NCBI GenBank assembly: GCA_002307215.1 | Contig: DBTU01000005.1 | Location: forward strand, 1 to 35,650 | Length of the DNA stretch: 35,650 nt | Reading direction: 5' to 3' | Source of the DNA: Lachnoclostridium sp. UBA1308 | Lineage (GTDB): Bacteria; Bacillota; Clostridia; Lachnospirales; Lachnospiraceae | Shown: positions 1-9,172 of the stretch, one piece after another | Position numbering within the stretch: position 1 is the stretch's first letter | How the letters are laid out: each line of letters starts with the position of its first letter | Translations under genes and position numbers: made by a program | Notes under the pieces: model-generated | The model's database searches: none | The model's input: the letters and a program-made list of their open reading frames with translations, nothing else | Told to the model about the DNA's origin: nothing

Positions 1-2
1 TA

Positions 3-3000
3 TATGACAGAAGCAGATATAGCGATAGTAGCATGGAGAAGCTTGCGGATTATTACAGGCAGAGTTTGACGGAAGTAATAAATTTCTGTATCCATCAAGA
101 GAAAAATATTTGCACGTTATCGGATTATTCTGTTAATGATCTTGACTGGCAGGAATTTAATAACCTGAATGAAAATGAAATGATAAAAGAGCTCGGAATG
201 GAGGATGTATACTCTCTGACACCATTGCAGGAAGGGATGCTTTATCACAGTCTGTCAGATGAAAAATCGACAAGTTATATCATACAATGTGTCTATCAAG
301 TCGAAGGAAAACTGATGGAAGAGAGAATAGTAAATGCTCTGGAGCTACTGGCAAAACGGCATGAGGTTCTTCGAACGGCAATCTTATATAAGGATTTGAC
401 AAAACCAAGACAGATAATACTATCCGGACGAAAATTAGAATATAAGAAAATATTCCTTACGGGTATGAATATCAAACAACAGGAAAAAGAGATATATGCG
501 ATTAAGACACTTGATGTAAAGAGAGGCTTTCATCTGCAAAAAGATAGTTTGATGCGGGTAACAAATGTAGAAACCGGCGAAAGAAGCAGAAAACTTATCT
601 TTACTTTCCATCATGTTATATTGGATGGATGGTGTATATCACTTATACTTGGTGATTTTATGAGATATGTAGGGTGCTTGCAGCACGGAGTATCCATGCT
701 GGAGATGGAGGATCTTGTAAGACAGGAAAAATCCCATAGTACAAGGTACTGCGAATACATTAACTGGCTGGAAAAACAAGAGAAAGAAGAGGGTCTTCTT
801 TACTGGAAAGAGCTGCTGGCGGATTATGAAGAAGCTGCTCAGATTAAACCCGTCAGAAAACCAATCCCTTGCGAAGAGCAGATGTCCCAGGCAGAGCTTT
901 GTGTTTCAAAGGAGTTGAGCAAAAAACTAGTTCGCTTTGCAGCTGAAAGTGAAGTGACCATAAATCATCTTGCAGAAACGGTATGGGGAATTGTATTGCA
1001 GAAATATACGTGTAAGTCAGATGTGGTATTCGGAAAGGTAGTATCGGGAAGAAATGTTGATATCGAAGGTATTGAGAAAATGGTTGGTTTATTAATTAAT
1101 ACCATACCGGTAAGAATAAAATGCGGAAAGGAGACTACAGCAGCTCAGTTAATTCAAGAGACAAAGAAACAGTCAATTGCAGGAACCGGTTATGAATATT
1201 GTTCACTCGCAGATATTCAAAGAGAGAGCCCAATTGGAGTAAATCTGATAAAAACACTTTTTGTATTTGAAAATTATGTTACAGAAGTTACAGATAAACA
1301 GGAGAATCAAACGGAAGATGATATAAATTACTTGCTGGAAGCCTCCAGAGAACAAATCAATTATGATATAGGCGTAAGTGTTCAAATGTGTGGAGAGGAA
1401 CTAAACTTTAAGATTATGTATAATCCGAATGAATTTTTGGAGGAGGAGATACAACAGCTACTTTCAAGGATAGAGAAGGTTATTGTTGAAATATACGATA
1501 ACCCGGATGTAAAAATATCAGAACTTGATATAGTAATCGAGAAGGAACGAGAGGACATACTTTATACCTTTAACCATACCGCATCACAGTACCCGGACGA
1601 TGAGACAATTGTGGATTTATTCGAGGAGCAAGTGAATTTGAACCCTGAGGATACAGCAGTAGTTTTAGAGGAGGAAAGCATTACTTTTGCAGAGCTAAAC
1701 AACAGGGTAAATATACTAGCCAATCGATTGAGAGATATGGGAGTGGCACCGAATCATTTTGTAGCAATACTTGCAGATAGAAGTATACAGATGATTCGTG
1801 CGATCTACGGTATTCTTAAGGCGGGCGGAGCGTATGTGCCAATTGACCCAAGTTTCCCGAAGGAAAGAATTCGTTATATTTTGGGGGATTGTAAGCCAGA
1901 GGTTATTTTAAGCTATGGAACAGAGGCAAATCATAAGCTTAGAGAACTCATGAGAGAGGAGGCTATATCAGTCCCTGTGATTGACTTAGCGGATCGTGAA
2001 GAATGGAAAGGTGCATCTCAAAATCCGAAGAAAGTTAACAAAGCAGACGATCTGGCATACGTTATTTATACTTCAGGAACAACAGGACAACCCAAGGGAG
2101 TCATGATTAGTCACAAGGGTGTGGTAAATCTGAAATACTATTTAGTAGATGTATTTCAGATTAGCCGGGAAGATAGAATTGTACAATTCGCAAATTATAC
2201 CTTCGATGCCTCCGTTTGGGAGATGACAATGAGTATATTATCCGGAGCAGCCTTAATCCTGTTACCGGAAGGTATCAATTCCAATCCGGTACAATTTGTA
2301 GAATATTGCAGGAATAAGAAGGTTACGGTGGCAACCTTGCCCCCTCAGTTTTATATTCAATTGGAAGAGTTTGGTCCAAGACTCTTAATTACAGCCGGGA
2401 GTGAGACGAATGACCGTATTGTTACAATGGCAACAGCAAAAGGGCGTTATGTCAATGCATATGGTCCAACAGAGAATACCGTGTGTGCAGCTTTATGGGA
2501 ATACAAATCAGATGAGAAATTGACCTCTCGAATTCCGATTGGCAAACCAATCAATAACACTCAGATTTATATATTGGAGGGTAATACACTTTGCGGATTA
2601 GGAATACCTGGGGAACTCTGTATTGCAGGTGACGGTCTGGCAAAAGGATATCTGAATAGGGCGGATCTGACGGCAGAGAAGTTTGTTACAAATCCTTTTA
2701 GTGAAGGTATCATGTATCGCTCCGGAGATCTGGCAAGGTGGCTTTCGGATGGTAATATCGATTACTTAGGGAGAAATGATGAACAGGTTAAAATCAGGGG
2801 CTTTCGGATTGAACCTGGTGAGATAGAGAATGAACTTCGTTCTATTTCGGATGTGAAGGATGCAGTGGCGTTAGTAAAAGAAGAGAAATCAGGGGATAAG
2901 GTACTTTGTGCTTATATTGTTTCAGAAAAACAGATGGACCTAAAACAAATACGCCTAGCGCTGGAAGCAAGGCTTCCGCACTATATGATACCAGCATTCC

Positions 3001-4526
3001 TGCAACAGCTTGAAACAATACCGGTAACAAGAAACGGAAAGGTGGATAAAAAAGCATTACAGAAGATCAATCTCGATCTGCAAGAGGAGTACATGCCACC
3101 GAGAAACGAAATAGAACAAGTGCTCTGCGATATATTCTGTGAGATATTGAATCTACAAAGGGTAGGAGTTTTTGATAATTATTTTACCTTGGGAGGAGAT
3201 TCTATCAAGGCTATTCGTATTGCGGCTAAAATAATGAAAGCCGGATATGACCTGTCTGTTAAGGATATCATGCACGGACAGACAGTTGATTTGATAGCAA
3301 AAAGCTTAAACCATAAGGCTACAACTGAGAAGATCGAAATCTCGTTATGCAAAATCGAGGATAATAATTCGATACATCATATGTCGAATACAGAGGAATA
3401 CGATGAAATAGTAAGCTATGATTACAAAAACGATTGCGATATCCTTAAAAATCATGAACTGAATCTGTTGCAGAAGAATTTTCTACAGTACCAACCGGAC
3501 AATATTTGTTCTTTTAAAATTAAGCTAGAGGGCAATATGGATCAAAGTGAGCTGCTTGACGGAGTAAAACGAATTATATCAGAACAGCCGGTACTCCGAG
3601 AACGTTATGACGACCGGAGTGAAGAGATTCAAGAATTAAATTATGATCATAACTGGGTTGTTCCATATTTCGTCGGAAAAGAGGAATGTCATGATACGAT
3701 CTGTAATCGGATCAAGGATAACCCACTGCTTTTTTCTACGGGGCGTCTACTTAGTAAACTATGGGTTGTGAAAACCGATGAAAAAGTACACTGGCTGTAT
3801 ATTGCAGTTCATCATGGTATCTGGGACGGTATGTCAATTGAAATTCTGATGAATGAGCTACAAAAAACATACCACGCCGATACCAGTTGGAAACACAATA
3901 TTCCTGTTCAGACAGCTGGAGAAAATGAAATACCTACGGATTTTCATGACAAATTCGAAGAATGCCTACATCAGTATGGCGATACAATGGAAAACAATAG
4001 CTTTGATAAACGAGTTGTATATTATGAGAATTGTCATCAGGAAAATAATCAATTGATTTTTGAGAACCCTCTTTTGTACATTATGAATAAATTCAATGAG
4101 GTCTCCTTTGAGGAGACAGATATTGATCTTGACTTCATACCTTTGATGGTTATGTATCATGGAAGGAAGGAAGAAGATTATTCCTCCCTTGGCATGTATC
4201 TTGATCTATTGCCGGCAATCTATGATAGAAAGCAGCAAAGGATAGTTGGTGGTATCGATTTCGTTCATAAGGCTTATAAAAAAGGAGAACTACTAAAGAA
4301 GTATTTGCAGGATTGCTACCGCTTTGAAATCCCAGTTATTAATGTAAGACTTATCTATGAAGGAATGGGTATACCGGACGCGATTACGGGAAAGAAAGAT
4401 GTGGAGTTTACTAAGTCGAAAGAAGATAAGTCATATATGGAGATAACTGCGGATTTCATTGGGGACAGAGTACAGATTGTACTGCCGGTATTTTGCAGAC
4501 GGCTTGCATTAAGTTATGCAAAATAA
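3..4526 (+). CDS. Nonribosomal peptide synthetase, C-terminal module (5' end outside window)
   Basis: This is the last module of a peptide synthetase. The frame is open to the left edge, so the first in-window ATG (33) is not a real start; residues below count from it. Residues 1-40 look like the tail of an upstream epimerization domain. A condensation domain (about 55-500) follows, with LTPLQEGMLYH and HHVILDG (193-199), the DCL style seen after epimerases. The adenylation domain (about 520-1010) has YTSGTTGQPKG (679), FDASVWE (724), NAYGPTE (808) and NGKVDKK (1001). Its ten pocket residues read D725 A726 W729 T768 I786 A788 A809 V817 C818 K1003, the known Phe code. The carrier domain has LGGDS with Ser1057 for phosphopantetheine. 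A short C/E-like domain (about 1140-1497) contains HHGIWDG (1260-1266). There is no thioesterase. The exporter, glycosyltransferase and PPTase genes follow in the same direction. Confidence 0.95.
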   Translation, partial: YDRSRYSDSSMEKLADYYRQSLTEVINFCIHQEKNICTLSDYSVNDLDWQEFNNLNENEMIKELGMEDVYSLTPLQEGMLYHSLSDEKSTSYIIQCVYQVEGKLMEERIVNALELLAKRHEVLRTAILYKDLTKPRQIILSGRKLEYKKIFLTGMNIKQQEKEIYAIKTLDVKRGFHLQKDSLMRVTNVETGERSRKLIFTFHHVILDGWCISLILGDFMRYVGCLQHGVSMLEMEDLVRQEKSHSTRYCEYINWLEKQEKEEGLLYWKELLADYEEAAQIKPVRKPIPCEEQMSQAELCVSKELSKKLVRFAAESEVTINHLAETVWGIVLQKYTCKSDVVFGKVVSGRNVDIEGIEKMVGLLINTIPVRIKCGKETTAAQLIQETKKQSIAGTGYEYCSLADIQRESPIGVNLIKTLFVFENYVTEVTDKQENQTEDDINYLLEASREQINYDIGVSVQMCGEELNFKIMYNPNEFLEEEIQQLLSRIEKVIVEIYDNPDVKISELDIVIEKEREDILYTFNHTASQYPDDETIVDLFEEQVNLNPEDTAVVLEEESITFAELNNRVNILANRLRDMGVAPNHFVAILADRSIQMIRAIYGILKAGGAYVPIDPSFPKERIRYILGDCKPEVILSYGTEANHKLRELMREEAISVPVIDLADREEWKGASQNPKKVNKADDLAYVIYTSGTTGQPKGVMISHKGVVNLKYYLVDVFQISREDRIVQFANYTFDASVWEMTMSILSGAALILLPEGINSNPVQFVEYCRNKKVTVATLPPQFYIQLEEFGPRLLITAGSETNDRIVTMATAKGRYVNAYGPTENTVCAALWEYKSDEKLTSRIPIGKPINNTQIYILEGNTLCGLGIPGELCIAGDGLAKGYLNRADLTAEKFVTNPFSEGIMYRSGDLARWLSDGNIDYLGRNDEQVKIRGFRIEPGEIENELRSISDVKDAVALVKEEKSGDKVLCAYIVSEKQMDLKQIRLALEARLPHYMIPAFLQQLETIPVTRNGKVDKKALQKINLDLQEEYMPPRNEIEQVLCDIFCEILNLQRVGVFDNYFTLGGDSIKAIRIAAKIMKAGYDLSVKDIMHGQTVDLIAKSLNHKATTEKIEISLCKIEDNNSIHHMSNTEEYDEIVSYDYKNDCDILKNHELNLLQKNFLQYQPDNICSFKIKLEGNMDQSELLDGVKRIISEQPVLRERYDDRSEEIQELNYDHNWVVPYFVGKEECHDTICNRIKDNPLLFSTGRLLSKLWVVKTDEKVHWLYIAVHHGIWDGMSIEILMNELQKTYHADTSWKHNIPVQTAGENEIPTDFHDKFEECLHQYGDTMENNSFDKRVVYYENCHQENNQLIFENPLLYIMNKFNEVSFEETDIDLDFIPLMVMYHGRKEEDYSSLGMYLDLLPAIYDRKQQRIVGGIDFVHKAYKKGELLKKYLQDCYRFEIPVINVRLIYEGMGIPDAITGKKDVEFTKSKEDKSYMEITADFIGDRVQIVLPVFCRRLALSYAK

Positions 4527-4588
4527 TTTAGCTCATAAGGGGATGCTTAACCTACGAGCATTTGAAAAGAATGAGGAGGATTGTAAAA

Positions 4589-6325
4589 TTGAAAAAAAAT
4601 AGGGAAAACAAAACGGTTAGTAGAAAAGAATGCATTCATATATTTTATGAAAAAAACAAGCTGATCTTTATTATAACAGTGCTAAGCCTGATTTTCAGTT
4701 CTTTGCTTAATCTTCTGCTTGCATACCTTTTTCAGGAGTTGATCGATTCGGCATATGCAAAGGAAATGAATAAATTAGTGTGGTTAATTACGGTGGCGGG
4801 AATATATATTGTATTTGTTGCATTCAATGGGGTGATTTCATGTCATACAAGAAACAATTTCGTTGAGAAGGCAATGCAACAATATAAGAAATACGCATAT
4901 GAGAGTATAACGAAAAAAAGCATCAGTTCCTTTGCCAATGAAGCTACTTCAAGATATATTTCCGTACTTACCAATGACAGTTTTTCGATAGAACAGAATT
5001 ACTTACAGGGAACAATCAATCTAATTGCACAGTCAGCAGTATTTATTGCAGCTCTAATTATGATGATATGTTATAATTTACCACTGACTTTAATTGCAAT
5101 CAGCTTAAGCTTTATACCAATATTTATTACTATGAAACTAGGAAAGCGAATATATATTGCTGAATATAAAGTGAGCAGTCTAAATGAAAACTTCGTTGGA
5201 TTAGTTAAAGATATGTTGATGGGATTTTCTGTTATAAAAAGTTTCAAAGCAGAAAATGAAACAGTACAGATTTATGACAGGCAGAATACTTTGGTTGAAA
5301 AAACGAAAAGCTACCGCAGAAAGGTAGAAGCCTTCATCATCCTCATTTCTGGACTGGCAGGTACATGTATACATATAGCAATATTTATTTTTGGTACCTA
5401 TTTGGCTATAAGAGGGACAATCACTATTGGTGTAGTAATAGCATTTGTACAGTTGATGAACTACGTTCTGCAGCCTATAAACACGATTCCTTCCTTGCTG
5501 GCCAACCGAAAAGCAGCAATTGGCCTCATTGATAAATTAGTTGAAATTATGCAGGAAAATTCTGAAAATAAGGGGACTTGCCAATTGGAGGAAATTGGTG
5601 AAGGAATTGTATGTGAAGCTTTGGAATTTTCATACCAGGAAGGGGAAACGGTGTTAAATGGTTTGGACTTGCATTTTGAGAAGGGGAAAAGCTATGCTAT
5701 TGTCGGTGCCTCCGGTAGCGGGAAAACAACGCTCTTAAATCTTTTACTGGGGGGATATGATAATTATAACGGTAAGATTACTTATGGAGGTCTGGAACTT
5801 CGTGAAATCAACAGAGATAGCCTTTATGACTTTATTTCAATAATCCAGCAGAATGTTTTCGTCTTTGACAGCACGATCAAAAATAATATTACGATGTTTA
5901 AGGAGTTTGCGGCAGAGAAGATTGAAAGTGCAGTACAGCGGGCCGGCTTGACGGAATTGATAAAATCCAAAGGAGAGGATTATCATTGCGGGGAAAACGG
6001 GGTTGGGCTTTCCGGCGGAGAAAAGCAACGTATCTCAATTGCAAGAAGTCTTCTTAGAGATACTCCTGTATTGTTTATGGATGAGGCAACGGCGGCACTG
6101 GATAATGCAACGGCCTATAATGTTGAAAATGCCATACTTAACATTGATGGGCTTACTCGAATTATAGTAACACATAAACTGGAGGATACACTTTTAGAGC
6201 GTTTTGATGAAATCGTCGTATTTTCCGGTGGAAGAGTGATTGAAAAAGGCAACTTCAATCATTTAATGGAAGAAGAGACCTATTTTCGTTCTTTATTCAA
6301 TGTATCAAAATGTAAAGCCTGCTAA
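4589..6325 (+). CDS. ABC exporter, fused transmembrane and ATPase domains (probable peptide exporter)
   Basis: A half-transporter of about 578 residues, expected to dimerise in the membrane and export a substrate, by context the NRPS peptide. The frame is open from TTG 4562. However, AGGAGGA at 4574-4580 sits 8 bases before TTG 4589 and overlaps the alternative ATG 4571, so TTG 4589 is preferred. Counting from 4562, residues 30-310 form the six-helix membrane domain. The ATPase domain has Walker A GASGSGKTT (382-390), signature LSGGE (483-487), Walker B VLFMDEA (503-509) and the switch His538. There is no N-terminal C39 peptidase domain, so it is not a leader-cleaving bacteriocin exporter. 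It lies 62 bases after the synthetase and is probably co-transcribed. Substrate is inferred from context only. Confidence 0.9.
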   Translation: MKKNRENKTVSRKECIHIFYEKNKLIFIITVLSLIFSSLLNLLLAYLFQELIDSAYAKEMNKLVWLITVAGIYIVFVAFNGVISCHTRNNFVEKAMQQYKKYAYESITKKSISSFANEATSRYISVLTNDSFSIEQNYLQGTINLIAQSAVFIAALIMMICYNLPLTLIAISLSFIPIFITMKLGKRIYIAEYKVSSLNENFVGLVKDMLMGFSVIKSFKAENETVQIYDRQNTLVEKTKSYRRKVEAFIILISGLAGTCIHIAIFIFGTYLAIRGTITIGVVIAFVQLMNYVLQPINTIPSLLANRKAAIGLIDKLVEIMQENSENKGTCQLEEIGEGIVCEALEFSYQEGETVLNGLDLHFEKGKSYAIVGASGSGKTTLLNLLLGGYDNYNGKITYGGLELREINRDSLYDFISIIQQNVFVFDSTIKNNITMFKEFAAEKIESAVQRAGLTELIKSKGEDYHCGENGVGLSGGEKQRISIARSLLRDTPVLFMDEATAALDNATAYNVENAILNIDGLTRIIVTHKLEDTLLERFDEIVVFSGGRVIEKGNFNHLMEEETYFRSLFNVSKCKAC

Positions 6326-6382
6326 AGTAAGATATGGATGGGTATTATTAAGCGCTAAAGCGGAAATGGAGGCAAATTTATA

Positions 6383-7693
6383 ATGGTAGATCTTAGCGTC
6401 ATATTAGTTAATAAAAACAGGGAAGCTGCTTTGACAAAATCAATTGAAGCTATTATTAAGCAATTACAGCCGGACGATGAATTTATCGTAATTGATGATC
6501 ACTCGGACGACGGCTCGTTAGAGTTAATAAAAAGATATAAGGATGGGATTACCCATATTGTAACCTATAACTCTTATGGTAACAGAGGTAAATGTCGAAA
6601 TTATGCTGCATCTTACTCATCAAAAAAAGTGCTGGTGTACATTGATGCAGATGTCATTATTGGGCCCGAGAATTTAAAACATGTGCGCAAACTGCATGAG
6701 GAGGAGGATGTCGTTGGGACAATAGGAAATGTATTCTCCTACGAACATGACCATAAACAGTTTGAATTTATGACAGGACAGAAACTGGAGGAGTTTATTG
6801 ATTCTGTCGAGAAGAATTTTCGAATTTTAGCAAAATATGATTCGTTTTTTGATGCCAGTTATTTTGACCCGAGTCTGGCAGAGAATGAAATGGCAAACTG
6901 GCAATTATATTTTACATATTTTGCATCGGCACGCAAGGACATCTTCGACAAGATTGGTGGCTTTGATGAGAATTTTGACAAATGGGGAGGTGAGGATATG
7001 GAATTTGCCTACCGATTAAATAAAGAAGGGCGGATTGTAGTCAGTGACAAAATCATATCCTTTCACCGTCCACATGCGCGGAATGTTTTCTACAATGAAC
7101 AGTCAAATGTAAATAATGTATATTATATTTTGAAAAAACATGTTAATTTCGAATTTGAATTACTTGGTGGATGGCGCCATATACCTTCTCAAAAGATAAT
7201 AAGCTGGATAAGACAGGTGTTTTCAGATATTGCAAAGAATAAGACGACAGAAAAGCGGATCATTCTGAAAGACAGGGAAATCGCTTTATACTTTACCGAT
7301 CGGGATCATACGGATGGTTATGTAGAATACTGTATAAGCGGCAGGCAGAGCTCCTATGAATTGTTCGGGTTTGCTATTCCCTTTGCGAATAAAACCTTTG
7401 ATAAATTATACATATCCGAATATTATTCCTATCTACCGGAAAGTATATTATCACTTGTATTTCAAGAAGCCTTGCGTCTTGCTAATGTTGTACTTGTACC
7501 GAAGCAACGTGTAAAAGCAAGTAAAATACCGGTTGAAGTAATGCCTAAGCTAAATATGTTGTTGGTATGTTTTAATGCGCTTGCGATTAGATGTTCACTT
7601 TTTGAAATTAACGATTATAACGAGGAATATTATCAAATTCAATGGAAGGATAAGGCTCAGGTCAACCTGACTAAAACGGTTACAATAGAATGA
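6383..7693 (+). CDS. Family 2 glycosyltransferase with extra C-terminal domain
   Basis: A predicted cytoplasmic, inverting GT-A glycosyltransferase of 436 residues. The N-terminal half shows the GT2 pattern: VILVNKNREAAL, FIVIDDHSDDGS (about 34-45), and the metal/nucleotide DxD as D88-A-D90 in VYIDADVI. Near residues 191-207 is GGFDENFDKWGGEDMEF, the signature of the galactosyltransferase-like (Glyco_transf_7C) segment that contributes acceptor and base residues. About 150 residues beyond position 285 are not explained by that fold and are described as a separate finding. GGAGG at 6369-6373 precedes ATG 6383. The gene overlaps the PPTase by 4 bases, so the two are translationally coupled. Its place between an NRPS exporter and a PPTase suggests it glycosylates the peptide product. 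A cell-envelope role is the alternative. Confidence 0.88.
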   Translation: MVDLSVILVNKNREAALTKSIEAIIKQLQPDDEFIVIDDHSDDGSLELIKRYKDGITHIVTYNSYGNRGKCRNYAASYSSKKVLVYIDADVIIGPENLKHVRKLHEEEDVVGTIGNVFSYEHDHKQFEFMTGQKLEEFIDSVEKNFRILAKYDSFFDASYFDPSLAENEMANWQLYFTYFASARKDIFDKIGGFDENFDKWGGEDMEFAYRLNKEGRIVVSDKIISFHRPHARNVFYNEQSNVNNVYYILKKHVNFEFELLGGWRHIPSQKIISWIRQVFSDIAKNKTTEKRIILKDREIALYFTDRDHTDGYVEYCISGRQSSYELFGFAIPFANKTFDKLYISEYYSYLPESILSLVFQEALRLANVVLVPKQRVKASKIPVEVMPKLNMLLVCFNALAIRCSLFEINDYNEEYYQIQWKDKAQVNLTKTVTIE

Positions 7694-8355
7694 TTTATTG
7701 CTGCGAGCACTTTCCCTGGCTAGAAGAACAGGAATATCATTATTATTATGAAATGCTTTCAAAACAACGGCAGCAAAAGCTTGATCGGTATTATTATTTC
7801 AGCGATAAAGAACAAGGATTAACAGCCTATTTACTTTTACAATACGGTATGATGCAAGAAATTGGTATATTTTCAAAACCTATATTTACATATTCAAAAA
7901 ATAATAAGCCATATATAACAGAATTACCCAATATGTATTTTAATCTATCCCATTGCAAATACGGTGCAGTATGTGCAATTGACCGGGTTGAAATAGGTAC
8001 AGATATTCAAGAAATTACCAAATATGATGAGAATGAAGCAAAGCTTGTAATGAATAAAAAGGAAATAGGAATTATCGAAAAAAATATTAATAGGAATGAG
8101 GCATTTACACGATTATGGACACTGAAGGAAAGTTATGTCAAAATGCTTGGATTGGGTATTGCAATGGATTTAGAGCAAATAGATTTTTCGAATATGAATT
8201 ATAACCAGTTCAAACAATACGGATATCAATTTGAAGTTCATCAGCTGGGAAACATGTTTCTTTCTATATGTTCAAAGAAATGTCATAATATAAAAAAAGT
8301 AGACAAGATGGATTTTTTCAATCTGCTGGAAAATTATCGTTGCGCTATAATGTGA
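7690..8355 (+). CDS. 4'-phosphopantetheinyl transferase, Sfp type
   Basis: Transfers the phosphopantetheine arm of CoA to the carrier-protein serine (Ser1057 of the synthetase in this window), turning the NRPS on. The protein has 221 residues, normal for the Sfp class. It shows FNLSH (84-88), IGTDIQEI (102-109, Mg-binding Asp105) and WTLKESYVK (143-151, Lys146/Glu147), the two family signatures. The position matching the Sfp ligand Glu109 is Gln107 here; this site varies in the family, so activity is still expected. The ATG lies inside the end of the glycosyltransferase gene (ATGA overlap). It is the last gene of the NRPS operon, and a strong hairpin follows about 95 bases downstream. Confidence 0.92.
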   Translation: MIYCCEHFPWLEEQEYHYYYEMLSKQRQQKLDRYYYFSDKEQGLTAYLLLQYGMMQEIGIFSKPIFTYSKNNKPYITELPNMYFNLSHCKYGAVCAIDRVEIGTDIQEITKYDENEAKLVMNKKEIGIIEKNINRNEAFTRLWTLKESYVKMLGLGIAMDLEQIDFSNMNYNQFKQYGYQFEVHQLGNMFLSICSKKCHNIKKVDKMDFFNLLENYRCAIM

Positions 8356-8450
8356 AAAGCCAAAGGCTCACTAGTTGTTGGAATTTAGAGGGGTAAAAAG
8401 GATATAGTATCAAATGTGCGGAGAGTATACTTGCAAACGTAGGCCGAAAT

Positions 8451-8491
8451 TCAAGAGAGCCACCTCAGTAACTGTGAGGTGGCTCTCTTGA
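8451..8491. terminator. Perfect 17-bp inverted repeat after the NRPS operon
   Basis: Left arm 8451-8467 (TCAAGAGAGCCACCTCA) and right arm 8475-8491 are exact complements with a 7-base loop. The stem is long and GC-rich for this genome, and it lies just beyond the PPTase stop. There is no good T-run after it, so it may stop transcription poorly or act as an mRNA-end stabiliser. Its outer AAGAGA/TCTCTT is shared with the hairpin at 27639-27690. Confidence 0.65.
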
Positions 8492-8515
8492 TATGGAACT
8501 ATGTATTTATTTCTA

Positions 8516-8640
8516 TCAAATTCCTTTAAAGCACTTTTGAATATGTTCCTTATTTACATCCGATTTTGTCATTAAGGCAACAATGACGGTAACATTACTT
8601 CCGGTAGGAGCTAAGGTATCCTTTCCAAACAGTAACTTAC
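8516..8640 (-). pseudogene. Possible C-terminal fragment of a dead gene
   Basis: Read on the minus strand, this stretch translates as a protein-like tail (LLFGKDTLAPTGSNVTVIVA, then about 20 more residues ending in FKGI and a stop at 8516-8518). I see no plausible start or intact upstream portion. I do not recognise the family. It abuts an opposite-strand fragment at about 8640, as expected of rearranged, decaying DNA. It could also be a chance open frame. Confidence 0.22.
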
Positions 8641-8769
8641 ACACTTGTAGAACTGAGGATTGCCAAAGAATATGGGGACTTATTAACAGATACGATTCCT
8701 GAGTTTTTGTATGATCTTGTAATCAATATTAAGGAAAAACGATTGAAATTTAAAGAATATATGAAGTAA
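8608..8769 (+). pseudogene. Possible C-terminal fragment of a dead gene
   Basis: A plus-strand frame with no start codon. It is open from just after a TAG at 8605-8607 and ends at TAA 8767-8769. The part from 8644 reads like a real charged, helical C-terminus (VELRIAKEYGDLL, then FLYDLVINIKEKRLKFKEYM). No family is recognised. With the neighbouring fragments it suggests a graveyard between the NRPS operon and the transporter operon. Confidence 0.22.
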
Positions 8770-8836
8770 TTTCAGGAGAAGTTTGAAGCAATCTTAATTA
8801 AATATTTGGTGTAGGACACATGTGATCGATAAAAAA

Positions 8837-9142
8837 TTACACAATGTAGCCGAGGGGATAAAATTTTCGAGTTAGCAGTATTGCAAAAAGTGTCCAAGGA
8901 ATGAGGATCAGTGTGAATGCGTTCAGTACATAATATACATTAAAGGCGGTACCTTTATAGCCTTCAAGCAGGGTTTGACCAATGGTTATATATTGTGTGC
9001 ATTGGTCAGCTGTAACTGCTAGGGCATATTTATGGCTCAAAGAAAGCAGTTCAATGGATGGATTTGAAGGAAAGTAGGCTGCAGTCCCTATAAGTTTTAG
9101 CCATATCTCTGAAATAATGAATGTTCTACAGAAAGTTTCCAA
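8837..9142 (-). pseudogene. Remnant of a multi-pass membrane protein (DUF4386-like)
   Basis: A 101-residue minus-strand frame. It contains a short soluble stretch (LLSLSHKYALAVTADQCTQY, then a segment with GQTLLEGYKGTAFNVYYV) and a hydrophobic helix with a positively charged end (LILIPWTLFAILLTRKFY). The arrangement resembles the second half of DUF4386-type membrane proteins, which normally have about 200-230 residues and several helices. The N-terminal helices are missing, no ribosome binding site precedes the Met, and the DNA upstream is the repeat/promoter region of the + strand operon. A decayed or truncated gene is more likely than a functional small protein. The family link is from memory of the pattern only. 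Confidence 0.42.
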
Positions 9143-9172
9143 TCGGACACTTATTATTTTGCTGTACCTTTT

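Noticed and set aside
4589..6325. Bacteriocin-type exporter with leader peptidase
   Set aside because: The N-terminus lacks the C39 peptidase Cys and His motifs, and the length is that of a plain TMD-NBD half-transporter.
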